The notes: generated by a model not told the origin, from the sequence alone. 64,000 nucleotides of DNA from Campylorhamphus procurvoides (GCA_013396655.1 WBMV01006678.1:47614-111613), one strand, 5' to 3'. Shown: positions 50,877 through 63,400, numbered from the stretch's first letter. Made by a program: numbers and translations.

Positions 50877-52601
50877 GAACTACATCACACAGTCCCAAGT
50901 AAAACGTGCAGGGGAACTAGCCGGTGAGTCCAAGAAGTGTTAAGTTTGACACTGCCATCTGGGACATCAGGTACAAAGATGGAAAATGTTTACAAAACAC
51001 ATCTCTTCTGTTTTCTTAGAAAGTACGAATTTTGCCACCAACACATTTTTCAGATTTTTCTTTTTCAGTTGCACATTCTGATCAGGTATGTTTTAAACAG
51101 GAAATTAATTAGTTCAGAAAATATCTAAACAGAACCAGTGAAGTACATCTGCATACTGATGAGACAGTATCTTAAGTCTTTGTAGTTAGAAGCAGGATTT
51201 ATAAAAGCAATGACAAGAATTTCCAGTTGAGAGTCTGCCAGGCAGTTGGCCTGGGAGAAGAAGAGTCCAGAGGGAATAAAGTAATCTTGTATTTGACTGA
51301 GCAAGCACCTGACTCAAAATCCAGCATTGTGAAAGACAGAACAGTAGTCTGGCAGTGGTGATTACATTCTGTAGCTTTAATTAAGAAATGTATGGGAAAG
51401 CTACAATCAGGAAAAGATGCTCATAAATGATCAAAATCGGAATGTATGAAAACCTGTGACAATACAAGGGAAAATATCAAATCGTGTTCTTAGGGGGTTT
51501 GCAGATTTTGTCAAGCGCAACACAGCTTGTTCTGCATTTGCCATTGATCAAAGAGGACTGAACTCTGCTTCCTCATTAATGTCACAATGTGAGTTTCCCA
51601 ACAGGGATCACCAAAAAAAATCGCATCAAAACAACCCCTGGTCCCCACTCACCTAAGTGCAAGGGAAATCTGAGAACAAATATTGCACATGGTAGGCAAT
51701 GTATTGGTTTCAGCCAGAACACACATTCAGTCATCTTTAAAGAGCATTAAAGAAATATTGATGTTGTTTTGAATTTTTTAAAACCAAATATTCTAGGGAC
51801 TTAGTGCTGAAAGCTTGAAATGTAAGCAGGTAGTGTTAGTGCTGCATGTTAATTTGGACTGGCCAGAAAAAAAGACAACAGCTAGAAATTTAAATTATAC
51901 TCAAAAAATCAGGCCAAAACAGCCTTAGAAAACTGAATCTGAATGAAACTCATGGTTTTCTGTAAACATTATTCTTAAATGTGTACAACTTGTGAGGAAT
52001 AATATTAGTTCTGTAAAATCCTTTGTTGTACTGTCTAATTCTAGAAATGACATAGTGACCTATGCAACATAAATATAACTCAAAACATCTAAGTCAAAGC
52101 TCAAAAAATCTAAGACATATCTTTTCTTTTATAATGTACTTACAGATCATGCATTCACTTAACAATACTATGTGCTGCACTGAGTTTTGGGATGAGAATT
52201 ACTGTGACCAAGGGGAAGATCTGCCCCTGGACAGACTCATTTTACCTGGTGTCTTTTAAAATGCTGTCCTGTCTGGTAATCTTTGCTCATGTGGGTATAA
52301 TGCAAACAAAAATAAGATGAAGCATAACACAGCATATTGGATACATGACGTGTTTAAATATTGGTGCTTTCCCTGGCAAATTACTCAACATACACATCAG
52401 TATTTATACAGAGCCTTTCCCAACAACTGATCGTTGTGACCAATAATCCCCAACACTATCCCATTCCTGGAGCTTTTTATCATCATTAGGAAAAATCATG
52501 TGATGCAATCTGAAACCTTGGAGCTTGATTGCAAATCATTGTTAGATGTTGAGATTACTTTGGGTTGGTTTTTTTTTCTTCTCAGAGCACCACAGGAGGC
52601 A

Positions 52602-52649
52602 AAAACGAATAATTTACATTACCAGAAAACAAATAATTTACATTACCAG
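52602..52649. repeat. 24-bp tandem duplication
   Basis: Units 52602-52625 and 52626-52649 are contiguous and differ only at the sixth base (G versus A). Both end AATAATTTACATTACCAG. Confidence 0.95.
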
Positions 52650-55600
52650 CTTAAACATTTATGAAAATTAGATAAAAGTAACAGAAGACTGACTAGCTAG
52701 ACACAAATAAGACTAATAGCACTGTATATTTAATCCCAGACTTCATGCTGCCACAAAAACTAGTTCATTAAAAAGTATTTCTGTATCCTTGGTGTACTTT
52801 CATGACAACAGGGGTTTTTAGTCGAGTGAGTGAGCACAGAGGGGAGCACTTGCAGAACTTTTTTTGTTCTGATTACTTCGGTTATAAAAAAAGATTTTGT
52901 CAAATTAATTCTTACTGAAGAGATGGAAATAGAGCTAATGTAAGCCTGGTGGAATCATACACAGACTGGGACTGTCTCATGCTCTGTATGTAGGCAAAAC
53001 TTCAACTGCTGTGGTCAGCATCTGGCCTAAATATATTAGGTTTCACTGAAAAACAAAGACATAGTCTGTCTGTTGGTTTTCTTCTATCTACTTCTACATC
53101 TAATTGAATTTAAATAGAAAACACCAAGGCATAGCTAATGCCCAGCTATGGATAAAACAGAATAATAGGTCTTCATACCCAGTGAAAATCATAAAGCTAT
53201 GGAAACTAAAGAGTAGCTAATGCTACTTCATGTTAGCTCCTCCTATGATCTTCATATTTTGCTTTGATTATTTTACTTCAGAACCCATTTTGTGTAAGAG
53301 AGATGATAAACTAACCAATGCTTGCAAAGGACTTTGAGATCTACAATGAAAACTACTATAGTAATTCTACATGTTCTTCTGGTTTAGTTTGATAAGTTTT
53401 GATGACTCACTATCTCGTCAAAAGCTCGGAGTATCTGTAATACAATGACTGGCAGAGCATCATAGGGAATATTTGTAATAGGAAAAAGTCACCATGTTAC
53501 AAATAGTGTCTTATCTTCTTTCCACTGAGCTATGTGGGAGTTCTGCCTGTAATTTCAGAGGAAATATGTCCATTCACATAATCTGCTTTGAAAATTGCAC
53601 CCAGAGAAGAAGACAAGAGTGATCTAAATACTAAAGGAACAGCTCTTAGAACAGCATTTGATGTTGTGGCAGTGTCGACACTGGAGACTTGCTTTGTTGT
53701 TTCATTCCTAAAAAATATAATCCTTTAGGCTTAATGTCACAGTGATACTCATTTGTATGTGCCCTAACAGTCTTATCAAATATTTCTAATGGAACCCATC
53801 ACAGAAGTATGTGTCATAGGTTGTTTGAAATAGTTTGAATGAACTTTTATTTTCCAACATCTGAGCTATATTGTGGAACTAATTCTCAGAGTTCCATTCA
53901 CCTTGCTTCAGTAAAGCCAGACTCATACTTCGTCCAGCAGCAAATGCCGGGTGGGATCCTGGACAGGCAAATTATGCCCTTTTACCTGAGTCAGAGACTA
54001 CTTCTGCAGGTTAACCTCCCCTTTCTTTTTCTTGATGTCACATGCAGACCATCACTGTTGGAAAGAAGAGGCAAGACAGCTGAAAATCAATTTAAAGAAT
54101 GCAACAACAGGCTTCAAAGGACAACCCTTCTCTGTGTGGATGGCCATTACAAATCTTTCTTGCAAAAGTCCCCTCACACCTTCACCACACAACAAAAGCA
54201 ATTCTGAGAGTCTGTGTCACCTTTGCCTTCTATTTTATCATCATCTACAGTTACAAGAGCACTAACTTTCCCTTGTGAGCATGAGAGAAAGAGGTTTTGG
54301 GATCAGAGGTGTGCCCAATACATGTGGACATTTCAATTTCAAGATGTTGACACAAGTACTAAGGTGCTTTTTAAAAATAATAAGGACTATAAACTTATAC
54401 GCTTCCACTCCTCTACTGTATAAACAGCAGGAAGTACAAGGGCCCAGGAAAAACAGAAAGACTCTGACCTTCAATATTCAAGAAGGCAAAGCGCAAATCA
54501 CTTGTCTTTAATTTTTTTAAGACTTGTCTTAATGCTTTAATGCCTTCAAGATCTCTCAAGGCCTCTCTTATTTATGTTTGTTTGAAGTATCTGACAAATA
54601 ATAAACATGCTTTCTCTTTCAAAAAGGCTGTAGAAAATAGAGAGTATTTAGCAAGTTGTATCCACAACCAAGGCAGTAAAACCAGGAAAGGAAACTTAAC
54701 TCCACCTGTAATGAAAAAGACCTGGATGTTAGAGAGAAAACACTGTATTGTGTTTTAAGGCATGTCAAAGTTTGGCAGAGTTCAGAACATGAATTTAGTC
54801 TGGGTTTGTAATCGAATCAACACAGGATTTGGTTTCCTAACCTCCGTATTTAAATGATGAAACACATCAGAGGTACAACTTGTCTCACATATGCCTTCAT
54901 AGTGATAGGATCTCAATTGTTTACATGCAGTTAATCCTCCTTTTGTTGCATGAAGAGCTCTTGGTTTGCAATCATTGAGAGCTAGTGTTCAGCAATGATA
55001 TCATACTTTCTCTGGGAGCACAGCCAGTTCAGACACCATGGAGTTGATTAGCTGAGGCAAATAGAAATGTCCAGCCAGATCAAAAATATGGGAACCTGCC
55101 TTTGCTTGAGTGATTCTGTGCAGAAACTTTCAGCTCTTGTCCGTGCTCCCTTTTTCCAAGGGCCCCCAAGGTGTCTAATAACTTTGTGAGTATCTCTGGT
55201 GCCACACCTGAACTCCTATGTCTTCCTTGAAGCACAGCAGCGTTTATCTTGGTCTGGCTTTGCAAATGCAACTCATGTCAACCCTGTGCCTAAAGAAATA
55301 AATCCTGATGGATATTAGCAGACTCTATGGGCATCTATGTCATAGTAGCTGCCATAGGAAGGAACAGATCCTAAGAGATCCTGTAATTTTCTGAGTTTAT
55401 ATTTTCCAAAACAACCTGGCTACACGTTTCCCATGGACCAGAGGTCTCAACTGAACTAATTAGTTCAGCATTGTGACAAGTGTAAGTTTATCCTGAAAAG
55501 TTCAATATTTAAACAGTTCATGTTGGAATTTAGCCACCAAGTTGCCTAGGTGTGGGTGGCTGGCATTCTCTGGGCCCAGAACCAAGGGGACTGAAGGAAC

Positions 55601-55925
55601 AGCCTAAGTAAGGATCAAGTTGTTCTTTTTCTGTTGTCTTTGCATATAGGATAAAGAAAAAATGCCAATTGCACTGTTCAAAAAGTAAAGATAGTCTACA
55701 ACTGACATTGTGGGTCATAATTTTGTGATCTCCAGTCTGAATTCTCAAACTGAAATATGTTCTTTTATCTTTGAATAGTATTTCACTTCTCATCTAGTTG
55801 AAAGCAGTTGGTCTTTGATTTAGAGAATGAAACTGAAAAAGTGAGCCAGATATTCTGTCTGTCTCAATGGTGACCCAGTAGCTGGAAATACATGCAATCA
55901 TAAATTACATCTCTAAGAAACAAAC

Positions 55926-56471
55926 GTGGCCATATGCTTCTATGCAAGAATCTTGTATGTGTCAAAAGTTCACAATAATGGCAGCCTCAGCAAGACAAAA
56001 ATAATACCACCTGACCACATTTTGGAAGTAGGGAGAGCTAGACCAAACAGTGCCACCTTCTGTAAACTCATGTTTTCAGTAACAAGAGCTGCTTTTGAAG
56101 ACTTTTTTTTCCCAGAAGAAATATTGCGCTGGGGGAGAGAGGATCAGGTAAAAAGACTTCAGATAAACCACAACAACTTCAGTTTTGATCATTTTCTTTC
56201 AGTTTACATACATACAACAGGAGATTTTCTTTTATGGTTCTTATGTAAAAACTCAGAGTACTTTAAGGCACGCCATCACCATGGAGTAGCATTGTGTAGA
56301 GTATGGAAAAATATGCTCTGTGCAACAAGGCAGGGAGGTACAGAAAGCTGGACCCCTCTGGCCTCAGGTGTAGACTTCAGTTTCTGCCTAGGCAACTCTG
56401 CCTTGCTGCAGGACATCGGCTGCATTTTTCTTACATGTGTGCATACTAGCACTGGGGAGGACTGTCCCTAG
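55926..56471 (+). other. Longest open frame (181 codons), probably non-coding
   Basis: Starting at ATG, this frame runs 181 codons. I recognise no domain, signal peptide or repeat. Composition is Phe-, Cys- and His-rich without obvious secondary-structure pattern. In a 64-kb AT-rich window about one frame of this length is plausible by chance. Inside it, a pyrimidine run ending CCCAG at 56115 and a CAG/GTAAAA donor at 56147/56148 bracket a possible 32-nt mini-exon. Neither points to a known gene. A lineage-specific or long non-coding transcript cannot be excluded. Confidence 0.2.
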
Positions 56472-57107
56472 CATGTTTGCTTTAGCTCTTCTCCAACTAA
56501 GACTGGCAGACTTGTAAAGTCCTATCACCTCAAAACCAGCACATTCAGTCTGAAAACCAAATTCCGTCATTTTTCTGTCCCTGGATAACATGTGTGTTGA
56601 TGCACAGATTTTAAAAACATCATGTTCCTTGGATGGCAAAGGAAATAATAAGCTTGGTGCAGCTGGTCACCGCTAGCACTCTAAGCATTACCAAAGTTTG
56701 CTTTCACCTATGATTTCTGTTGCACGTAATAGCAAGGATGAAAGATCCAGATAATGATTTTTTGAACCACATTTTGCATTAACAATTTTTTGTGTTGAAG
56801 AAAAAAAATAATAATTTGATTTAAGGATGCTGGTTTGGAACTGCTCTAATCAGAGTTCTGGCCAGAGATTCCTGAGTGAAAGCGTTCCAGCAAGCAAATA
56901 TAATTAAGTCTGCCATATTAAAATAATTGGGAAATGGGGGTCCAACACCCTTTGTTTCTCTAGGGAATGAAGGTACCAAAAGCAGAGAGCACACATTTAA
57001 AGAAGATAAGTTGTGCATCTAGCTGATAGCCACAGTAAAAATTCAGCAAAGATTTATTCACAAAGGAAGACTGACGAAAAATTCAAGCTCCAGGCAATCA
57101 TCTAAGT

Positions 57108-57151
57108 GTTACAGTTACACCAGAAAAGTGATACAGTTACAACAGAAAAGT
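57108..57151. repeat. 22-bp tandem duplication
   Basis: Units 57108-57129 and 57130-57151 are contiguous and share ACAGTTACA-CAGAAAAGT, with two mismatches. Confidence 0.9.
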
Positions 57152-57419
57152 GTTCTGATGAAATATTATCGGCCCCAATGGTGCATATACTGGTTTCATA
57201 TAAATATAAGCAAAATGGATTGAATTAACACGATGTTAGAATCACTAGAAATGTAGTTTTGAAGCCTTTATCCTCCTTCTTTAAGTTCTGGTGTTGAATA
57301 ACCATATAAGCCAACTGAGACTCAAGCAAAGGTCAACATTCACAACTAAAACGATATTCTACAGCCCCAATATGTGTAATCTTACATCCAAGAAAAAGAA
57401 CTCATCACTCAAAATAATT

Positions 57420-57440
57420 AGTGACCTGTGACAGGTCACT
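57420..57440. repeat. Perfect 21-nt palindrome with AGGTCA half-sites
   Basis: AGTGACCTGT (57420-57429) and ACAGGTCACT (57431-57440) are exact reverse complements around a single G. It contains TGACCT (57422-57427) and AGGTCA (57433-57438), an everted pair of nuclear-receptor-type half-sites with a 5-nt spacer. Confidence 0.85.
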
Positions 57441-58724
57441 GTTTGATAAGTAAAGTTGGTATCTTGAGTCTAACATGACATGTATGCTGTGATCACAAGT
57501 TTCTCACCCAGCACACAGTGTCATTCACAAAAATATCTACTTTATGAGTGAATCAAAGAGAGCTGGATTAGCATATAAAATGAAATCATAACTCTCTAGA
57601 ACTTTTGACAAATACTGAATTCAATTTACTGTTCTCAAATTATTAAACAAGTGTTTTCTTGGCATTTTATGCAGTATCTGACAACTGTTCAAGGACAACT
57701 AAATACAAACGGCAACGGAATGTCGGGTGCAGCAGGGATGGATATAGTATTGAGTGACTTACCTTAACTCAAGCCTTTCTGCATCATACTAGAAAACAAA
57801 GGGTAGTGACTATTCTTATGCTGACAGTTTTAACTCTGGTAATTTTAAAATATACAAGGCCAACTTAAAAACAAAACAAACAAAAAAACAATAGTTTGAG
57901 GAGAAATCAAAACACTCAGCAAAATGCAATCTCCCAGCTTGGCAGCCACCTTCTGCTGGAGGTGACTGGATTACTTAAGTTCTCTTAAGTTTAGCCTGAA
58001 AGTGCCATAAGCACCCTCAGTTATATCTTCTCTGCATATGCAGGAGTGCTTCAACTCAGCAACTGTGCACCTTTCACCTGTGTGAATCTTGTTGGTATCC
58101 AAAAAATAAGTGGAGACTCGCATAAAGCTCACGAGAGGCAGCCTCCTAAATCAAGTTACAGCACTGCACACCATGACAGCCGAGATCTTAGAAACAAAGA
58201 GGAAACAGAATCATTTCTGTTTGCCCTTTTGGAAGGCAAACAGGGATCCCAGTTAGCTTTTTAAGTAATAAGAAAGTGGCTAAATGCTCGCAAGATGACT
58301 CAGGAGGCTTGTGTTTTTGGGTCCACTGGAGTCAATACAAACAAAAGGAGGATTTTTACAAGCTGTAAAAGCAGTGAATTTTGCTCTACAAGTGAGACTG
58401 GATATAAGCTGAAGAGCTTTAGAAACACCAGCTGTCTGGGATATGTGATAAAAAAAACATCTTGCTGGCTCTCCAGGACATCTTGAAACCCTAGTGGTAT
58501 GGAATGTTCTTCTATCATAAACCCGAGAAACCCAGAAATTGGAGCCTTTTAATAGTTTCCCAAACAGGAGAGCTTGCTGCCTTACATTGTTTCATTAATT
58601 GTCTTCCTCTTCATGCTGAGAAGCAGGTTACGAGTCCTTGGCTATCTATTTTTGGAGACTTTTGCATTTTTTTTTTACTATTAATCCCATGAGGAGTTCA
58701 TAACAAATGACACTAAATCGTTAA

Positions 58725-59041
58725 TGATACAAGACACTGAGGTGCCAGAGTGTGTCCAGAGGAGGTCAATGAAGCTGGTGCTGGCTTTAAACAACAAGTC
58801 ATATGAGGAGTGGCTGAGGGAGAGGCTGAGGGAGCTCAGTTTGCTTAGACTGGAGAAAAGGAGGCTCAGGTGAGACTTTTTCACTCTCTGCAACTATCTG
58901 AAAGGAAGTTGCAGCCAGATGGGGGTCAGTCTCTTCTCCCAGGTGGCAAGCAATAGGACAAGAGGAAACAGCCTCAAGTTGCGCTAGATGAGGTTTAGAT
59001 TGGATATTAGGAAAAATTTCATCACTGAAAGGGTTTTCAAG
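58725..59041 (+). mobile_element. CR1 LINE 3' region, truncated at both ends
   Basis: This follows the CR1 region just upstream of the terminal segment. In order it shows GTGTCCAGAGGAGGTCAATG, CATATGAGGAGTGGCTGAGG, GACTGGAGAAAAGGAGGCTC, CAACTATCTGAAAGGAAGTTG, GTCAGTCTCTTCTCCCAGG, GGACAAGAGGAAACAGCCTC and TTGGATATTAGGAAAAATTTC. It stops at 59041, just before the expected ACTGGAACAGG segment and the octamer tail. Losing the 3' end is unusual for CR1, since retrotransposition normally preserves it, so a later break or insertion must have removed or displaced it. Confidence 0.9.
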
Positions 59042-59474
59042 TATTATACCAGGCTCTTTTATGTATTTGTTGTGTAATCCCCCTTATTTATTGTGTGTAT
59101 TCCTGCATGGCTACTAACACATATTCTTAAGAAATTATTCTGCTTAAATTGCAACATGACACTAAACTGAAAAACATTGTGGAATACTTACTGTTTATCA
59201 CAATTTAGCGTTGTCTGGTATATTTTCAGTCCTACTAAATTGCAAGAAGAAAAAGGGCTTTGCATTAGTTTATAAACTCAGTTTCAGAAACACTAGATTT
59301 AAGAATGGTCATCATTAAGCCTTTTTTAAAAAATGTATTAACAGTATTTTTGCATAGAGTAGTGCACTGTGTAATATTTATAAATCAATAAATTCCAGGG
59401 AATTGTCAAGATCTTTACTGTTTTCTCAAGAGGAGGGGTAACTGATACATATTATATTTTGAATAATATTTAGG
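59042..59474. other. AT-rich segment between CR1 pieces
   Basis: About 430 bp with no recognised repeat lie between two CR1 fragments. It may be host DNA or an unrecognised insert. Confidence 0.5.
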
Positions 59475-60185
59475 AGCAAGAAGGAAACTCACAGACAGTG
59501 GAAGCATGTATCCTGGGAAGAGTATAGGGATGCTGCTTAGTTGAGTCAGGAAGTCCAAGATGTAGCTGGAGATGAACTTGTCAGAGGACATGAAGAATAA
59601 GGAGGGCTTCTGCAGCTGTGTCAGCTGGAAAAGAAAGGTTAAAGAAAATATACTTCCCCTGATGAACACAACTGGCAAACTCATAACAACAGTGGAGCAG
59701 AGGCTGAGGTGCTTAACTTTTTTTGCCACAATTTTCTCTGGCAGCTTCTTTCCATCCCTTTTGGGTGGATAGACCACAAAACAGGGAATGGGGGAGCAAA
59801 ATTCCTCCCACTGTAAGAGATCGTCAAGTTTGAGATCCCTTGAGGAACCTGAATATATATATATGTCTATGGGAACTGGCAAGATTCTGCCCAAAGTGCT
59901 CAGGGAATTGACTTGTGTAGTTGCAAACCACTCTCTGTGATATTTGAAAAGTTATGGCAGTCAGGTGATATCCCTGATGTCTGGGAAAAAGGAAACATTA
60001 CAACCATTCTTTACGAGGATCAAAGGAGGACCTTGGGAAGTACCAACCTGTCAGCCTCATCTCTCTGCCTAGAAAGATCGTGGAACTGATCCTCCTAGAA
60101 CCTGTGCTAAGGTACATTGAGGACAAGGATGTGGTCTAAGGCACTCATCATGGCCTCAGTAAGGGCAAGTCCTGAATGACCTAAG
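59475..60185 (+). pseudogene. CR1 ORF2 fragment (linker and N-terminal reverse transcriptase), decayed
   Basis: CR1 ORF2 encodes an endonuclease/reverse transcriptase that copies the element into new genomic sites. The nucleotide sequence follows the avian CR1 ORF2 from the region between the endonuclease and reverse transcriptase (GAGATGAACTTGTCAGAGGACATG, then AAAGAAAATATACTTCCCCTGATGAA) into the start of the reverse transcriptase. In the frame of 60032-60136 the peptide includes [12 protein letters not shown], matching the conserved Y-PVSL block. A one-base shift near 60028 and a TAA at 60137-60139 break the frame, after which HGLSKGKS continues. The catalytic FADD-type motif is absent, because the element jumps directly to 3' sequence at about 60186. 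A 159-codon minus-strand frame across the same DNA (59415-59894) is antisense noise. Confidence 0.88.
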
Positions 60186-60449
60186 TGGACAAACAAGATT
60201 GACTGAAAATTAGGTAAAAGGAAGTGAGTTTTTACTATGATGATGGTGAAACACTGGAACAGGTTAGCTAGAGAGATGGTAGAAGCCCCATCCCTGGAAA
60301 CATTTAAGTTGAGGTTAGACAGGGCTGTGAGAAATCTGATGTAGTTGATGATGCCCCTGCACATTTCAAGAGCAGTTGGACTAGATGACCTTAGCAGGTC
60401 CCTTCCAATCCAAATCGTTCTAGAAATCTGTGATTCCATGATTCTATTC
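60186..60449 (+). mobile_element. CR1 LINE 3' end joined to the ORF2 fragment
   Basis: The terminal CR1 region begins with AAAATTAGGTAAAAGGAAGTG and proceeds through GAAACACTGGAACAGGTTAGC, CCCCATCCCTGGAAACATTTAAG, GCAGTTGGACTAGATGACC and AGGTCCCTTCCAATCC to the octamer tail GATTCCATGATTCTATTC. It probably forms one element with 59475-60185 that has lost most of the reverse transcriptase and the ORF2 C-terminus by internal deletion. Its wording (GGTGAAACACTGGAACAGG) differs from the 58725 fragment, which suggests another subfamily. Confidence 0.92.
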
Positions 60450-63400
60450 ACCTATGCTGATAAATGTCATAGAAGAGGTGACAGAGCATGGGACTGGCAG
60501 TGTCTAATTACATTCACTTTCATAAAAAAAACAATTAACATATGTTGGATACTCTAGAGAATATTACCAATCAGCCTTCATAATGAGAAACCTGAGGATG
60601 ACAAAAGCTGTCAAAATTCAGGTTCCAAAAGTAAAAAATATAAACTCTCTCTAGACAAATTACCCTTAAGATTATATCACCCTATTTCCATAGATTTAAA
60701 ACAATTAAAGCATTCCAACTTCTTAAATGCCTATTAATATTTACTGTTTAAAAGAAAAGGAACAGCCTTGACTCTGTCCCCTTTATTCCTTATGTTCTTC
60801 ATAAATGTGCTTTAAAACAATGAAGGTGAGAGATAGTGATTTAATTTCATAGATGAGTAATTCCAGGTTACATGTTTTGTATTTTATCAGATAGTTTTAA
60901 ATTATATGACAATATGCCATTACCATGACTTGTTCACCCTTCATCTACTATACAAATCAATTAACAAATGAAGCTAAGGTTTTGCATAGGCTTTTCTGAC
61001 TCCTGATCAAATTGTTATCATTATTAAAGTGATGTAAATATGGATGAACTACCCTGAATTCACCTTGAATTATTTCAGAATTATAAGTTAATTACATGAA
61101 ATGATTGCTGCATGAAAAATTATTTGATGAGTTTTCTAGCAAGCTGAAATGCATAGTAAATAAAGGGACTTGAACATGACCATGAAGATGAGATGGCTAT
61201 ATAGGACACCAGGGATGCGAACTTAATTTATAGACTGTATTTTCCAGTACAGTACACCTCTTGTAAACACAGTGCCATTCTACCCTGCAAGGAAGCCCTG
61301 ACAGCATTATCCTGGGGAAATGGGGATCTCGGTGACAAGACGCCAGACAAGAACTGTTTCATGGCAGAACAGCAGGTAAAAGGGACTGCAAAAACAAGCA
61401 GGAATGTCTCTGCCACTGTTCCCTATAAACTACATATAGTCAGCCACTTGGGGCTTATATCTATCTTAGGGCTGCTCTAACTCATCATAGAGAGAACTGC
61501 TGTGAGTAGAACTGCAGTAGGGCTAGGCAAATGAAATGGGATTATTTGCACTGTATGAAATTATTCCCTGCACCTTTAAAAGATCCACGTCTCCCAGGAT
61601 CTTTTTTGTTTTTCTTTTTTTCATGATTTCTACAAAGTGCACATTGATTGGAAATGACAGCTTTCTCCTTTTTTTTTTTTGGTTGTTTATTTTTTTGGTT
61701 TTTTGTTTGTCATTTCCCAGAAATGTGCCCAACTCTGTTTCATACAGCTTGAAGAAATGGAGGATAGGTCCCATGCAAATAATTGCAGGAGACGTTGCAG
61801 CTAAAACCTTTATTGTTAGCCATATAACAGGAGGGAAATAAATAAGGAAAGTAGTTCTGACATGAAAATGTACTTTATCTGAACAATGTTGTAGGGTTCT
61901 AGTTTCAACTTTGAGAACACCTTTGGCTTTAATGTGCTAACCATTCAGACATCTCTTTTCCCTTTTGCTGACAGTTCTTTATGTCAATAATCAAATCACC
62001 TTTCTACCCTTCATGATGCTACTGTCATCCATGCTTTCCAAACTCTTCTGCTTCAACACAAAATCAAATGAACTGGACTGTAATAAATATTGAGAAGGTG
62101 ACATTTTCAGAAGGAAAACACATTTTTGAGAGTGTACAGCTCTTTTAGTTAGGAGGCTCCTCCCTTCTGACCTCTTTGCTTTTCTGTAGTGTATACAAGT
62201 GCTAATCACAGCAGTTCCTCCTAGCTCATTGATGTCTCTGGACACATCCAAGGGAACCCAGAACTACTGATGACTCACCATTAAATTGAAACTACCAGGT
62301 AAGGGGCCATTTTTCAGAGGACTGTAGGTAGGACATCCGTCACTTTCTGTGATTATCTTGTTGCCTGGAACAGCAGGAAGCTGGGCCTAGACATGATATA
62401 AACTGCCTTAAGGTATTAAGTAACAAAAGAGCCTCAAATCTCTTCCTTTTTACATAACCTCACCGAAGCCACAGCGAATTTTTCTAGCCCAAAATTTTCT
62501 CTGTGTGGTCAATTTTAATACTTCCAGTCATTCAGAATAAACATCAGTATAGATGTCTCTGTTTCTGTCTGATTAAGGACTTTAAATGGCATTTTCATTT
62601 TTTGATAAATCAATCCATGTGAAATTCTTAAAGGCATTGTTCATACTTAATAAATCTGTTAATCATGACTGGCAAATTAGGCAGTGTTTTAATCTTACTA
62701 ATACCCATCCCAAGACTTTTGCGGCCCTCCCTTTTAGGTTAATGCAATCAGGAACCTTAAAAGACCCAGTCAGTAGAAGCATTCATGATGTTTGAACTAG
62801 TAATTGAAGACCAGAGACAGAGTTGGAGAGACAAGGCGATTTGAAGAATGATTAAAAAGCTTGTGGCAGTGTATCCACTTGTGGATAAACAAAGAATTAT
62901 CCTTAGCAATAATGCAGTGACAGATTCTGAATAATATCCTCTCAATTCACTCAAGGCAATACAATTTCTTGCTCTTGCTACCATAGAAAATTCAGTTGTT
63001 AGTATAGACTTTGTATTTTAATTAACTTGAACAGGAATTTTTTCAAAGTATAAAGGCAGGGTCTGCCTTGCCTGAGCACTGAATGCACACATCCATCCAA
63101 CATTGTGTATGCAGTTAGTCCTGCCTTAAGCAAATCCAGTAATTCCATATGGAGCCAGTATTTTCATTTTGTGAAAACAAATGCACTGCTGTGACACTGC
63201 CGTTTTGACATTTAGGTATTAGATATGAACAGTCATTACATATGTCTCTTTTTCTTTATTAAATGCAAACTTTACTATTATCAGAGTAGATATTTTGTTC
63301 TGACTTCTAAAGGGCTTCTGTAAATTTAGTGCTCCCTACTTATTAATTTATGAAGTAATTTGAATGGCTGGCCTTTGACTAATGCAACTTATTCTACTTG

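Larger units (their letters stand above)
45355..58724. other. Long unique AT-rich non-coding stretch with short tandem duplications
   Basis: No gene or interspersed repeat family is recognised over about 13.4 kb. The longest open frame of the window lies here (181 codons, 55926-56471, listed separately). Other frames are at most 122 codons. Local duplications occur at 48009-48080, 52602-52649 and 57108-57151, a polypyrimidine tract at 50815-50876 and a perfect palindrome at 57420-57440. The segment 46085-46245 carries homeodomain- and octamer-type motifs. Confidence 0.6.

Noticed and set aside
53839..54207. 122-codon plus-strand open frame
   Set aside because: Overlaps other open frames in different registers and resembles no protein family I know.
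59415..59894. 159-codon minus-strand open frame
   Set aside because: It lies antisense to a recognisable CR1 ORF2 fragment and matches no known protein, so it is a by-product of the LINE sequence.
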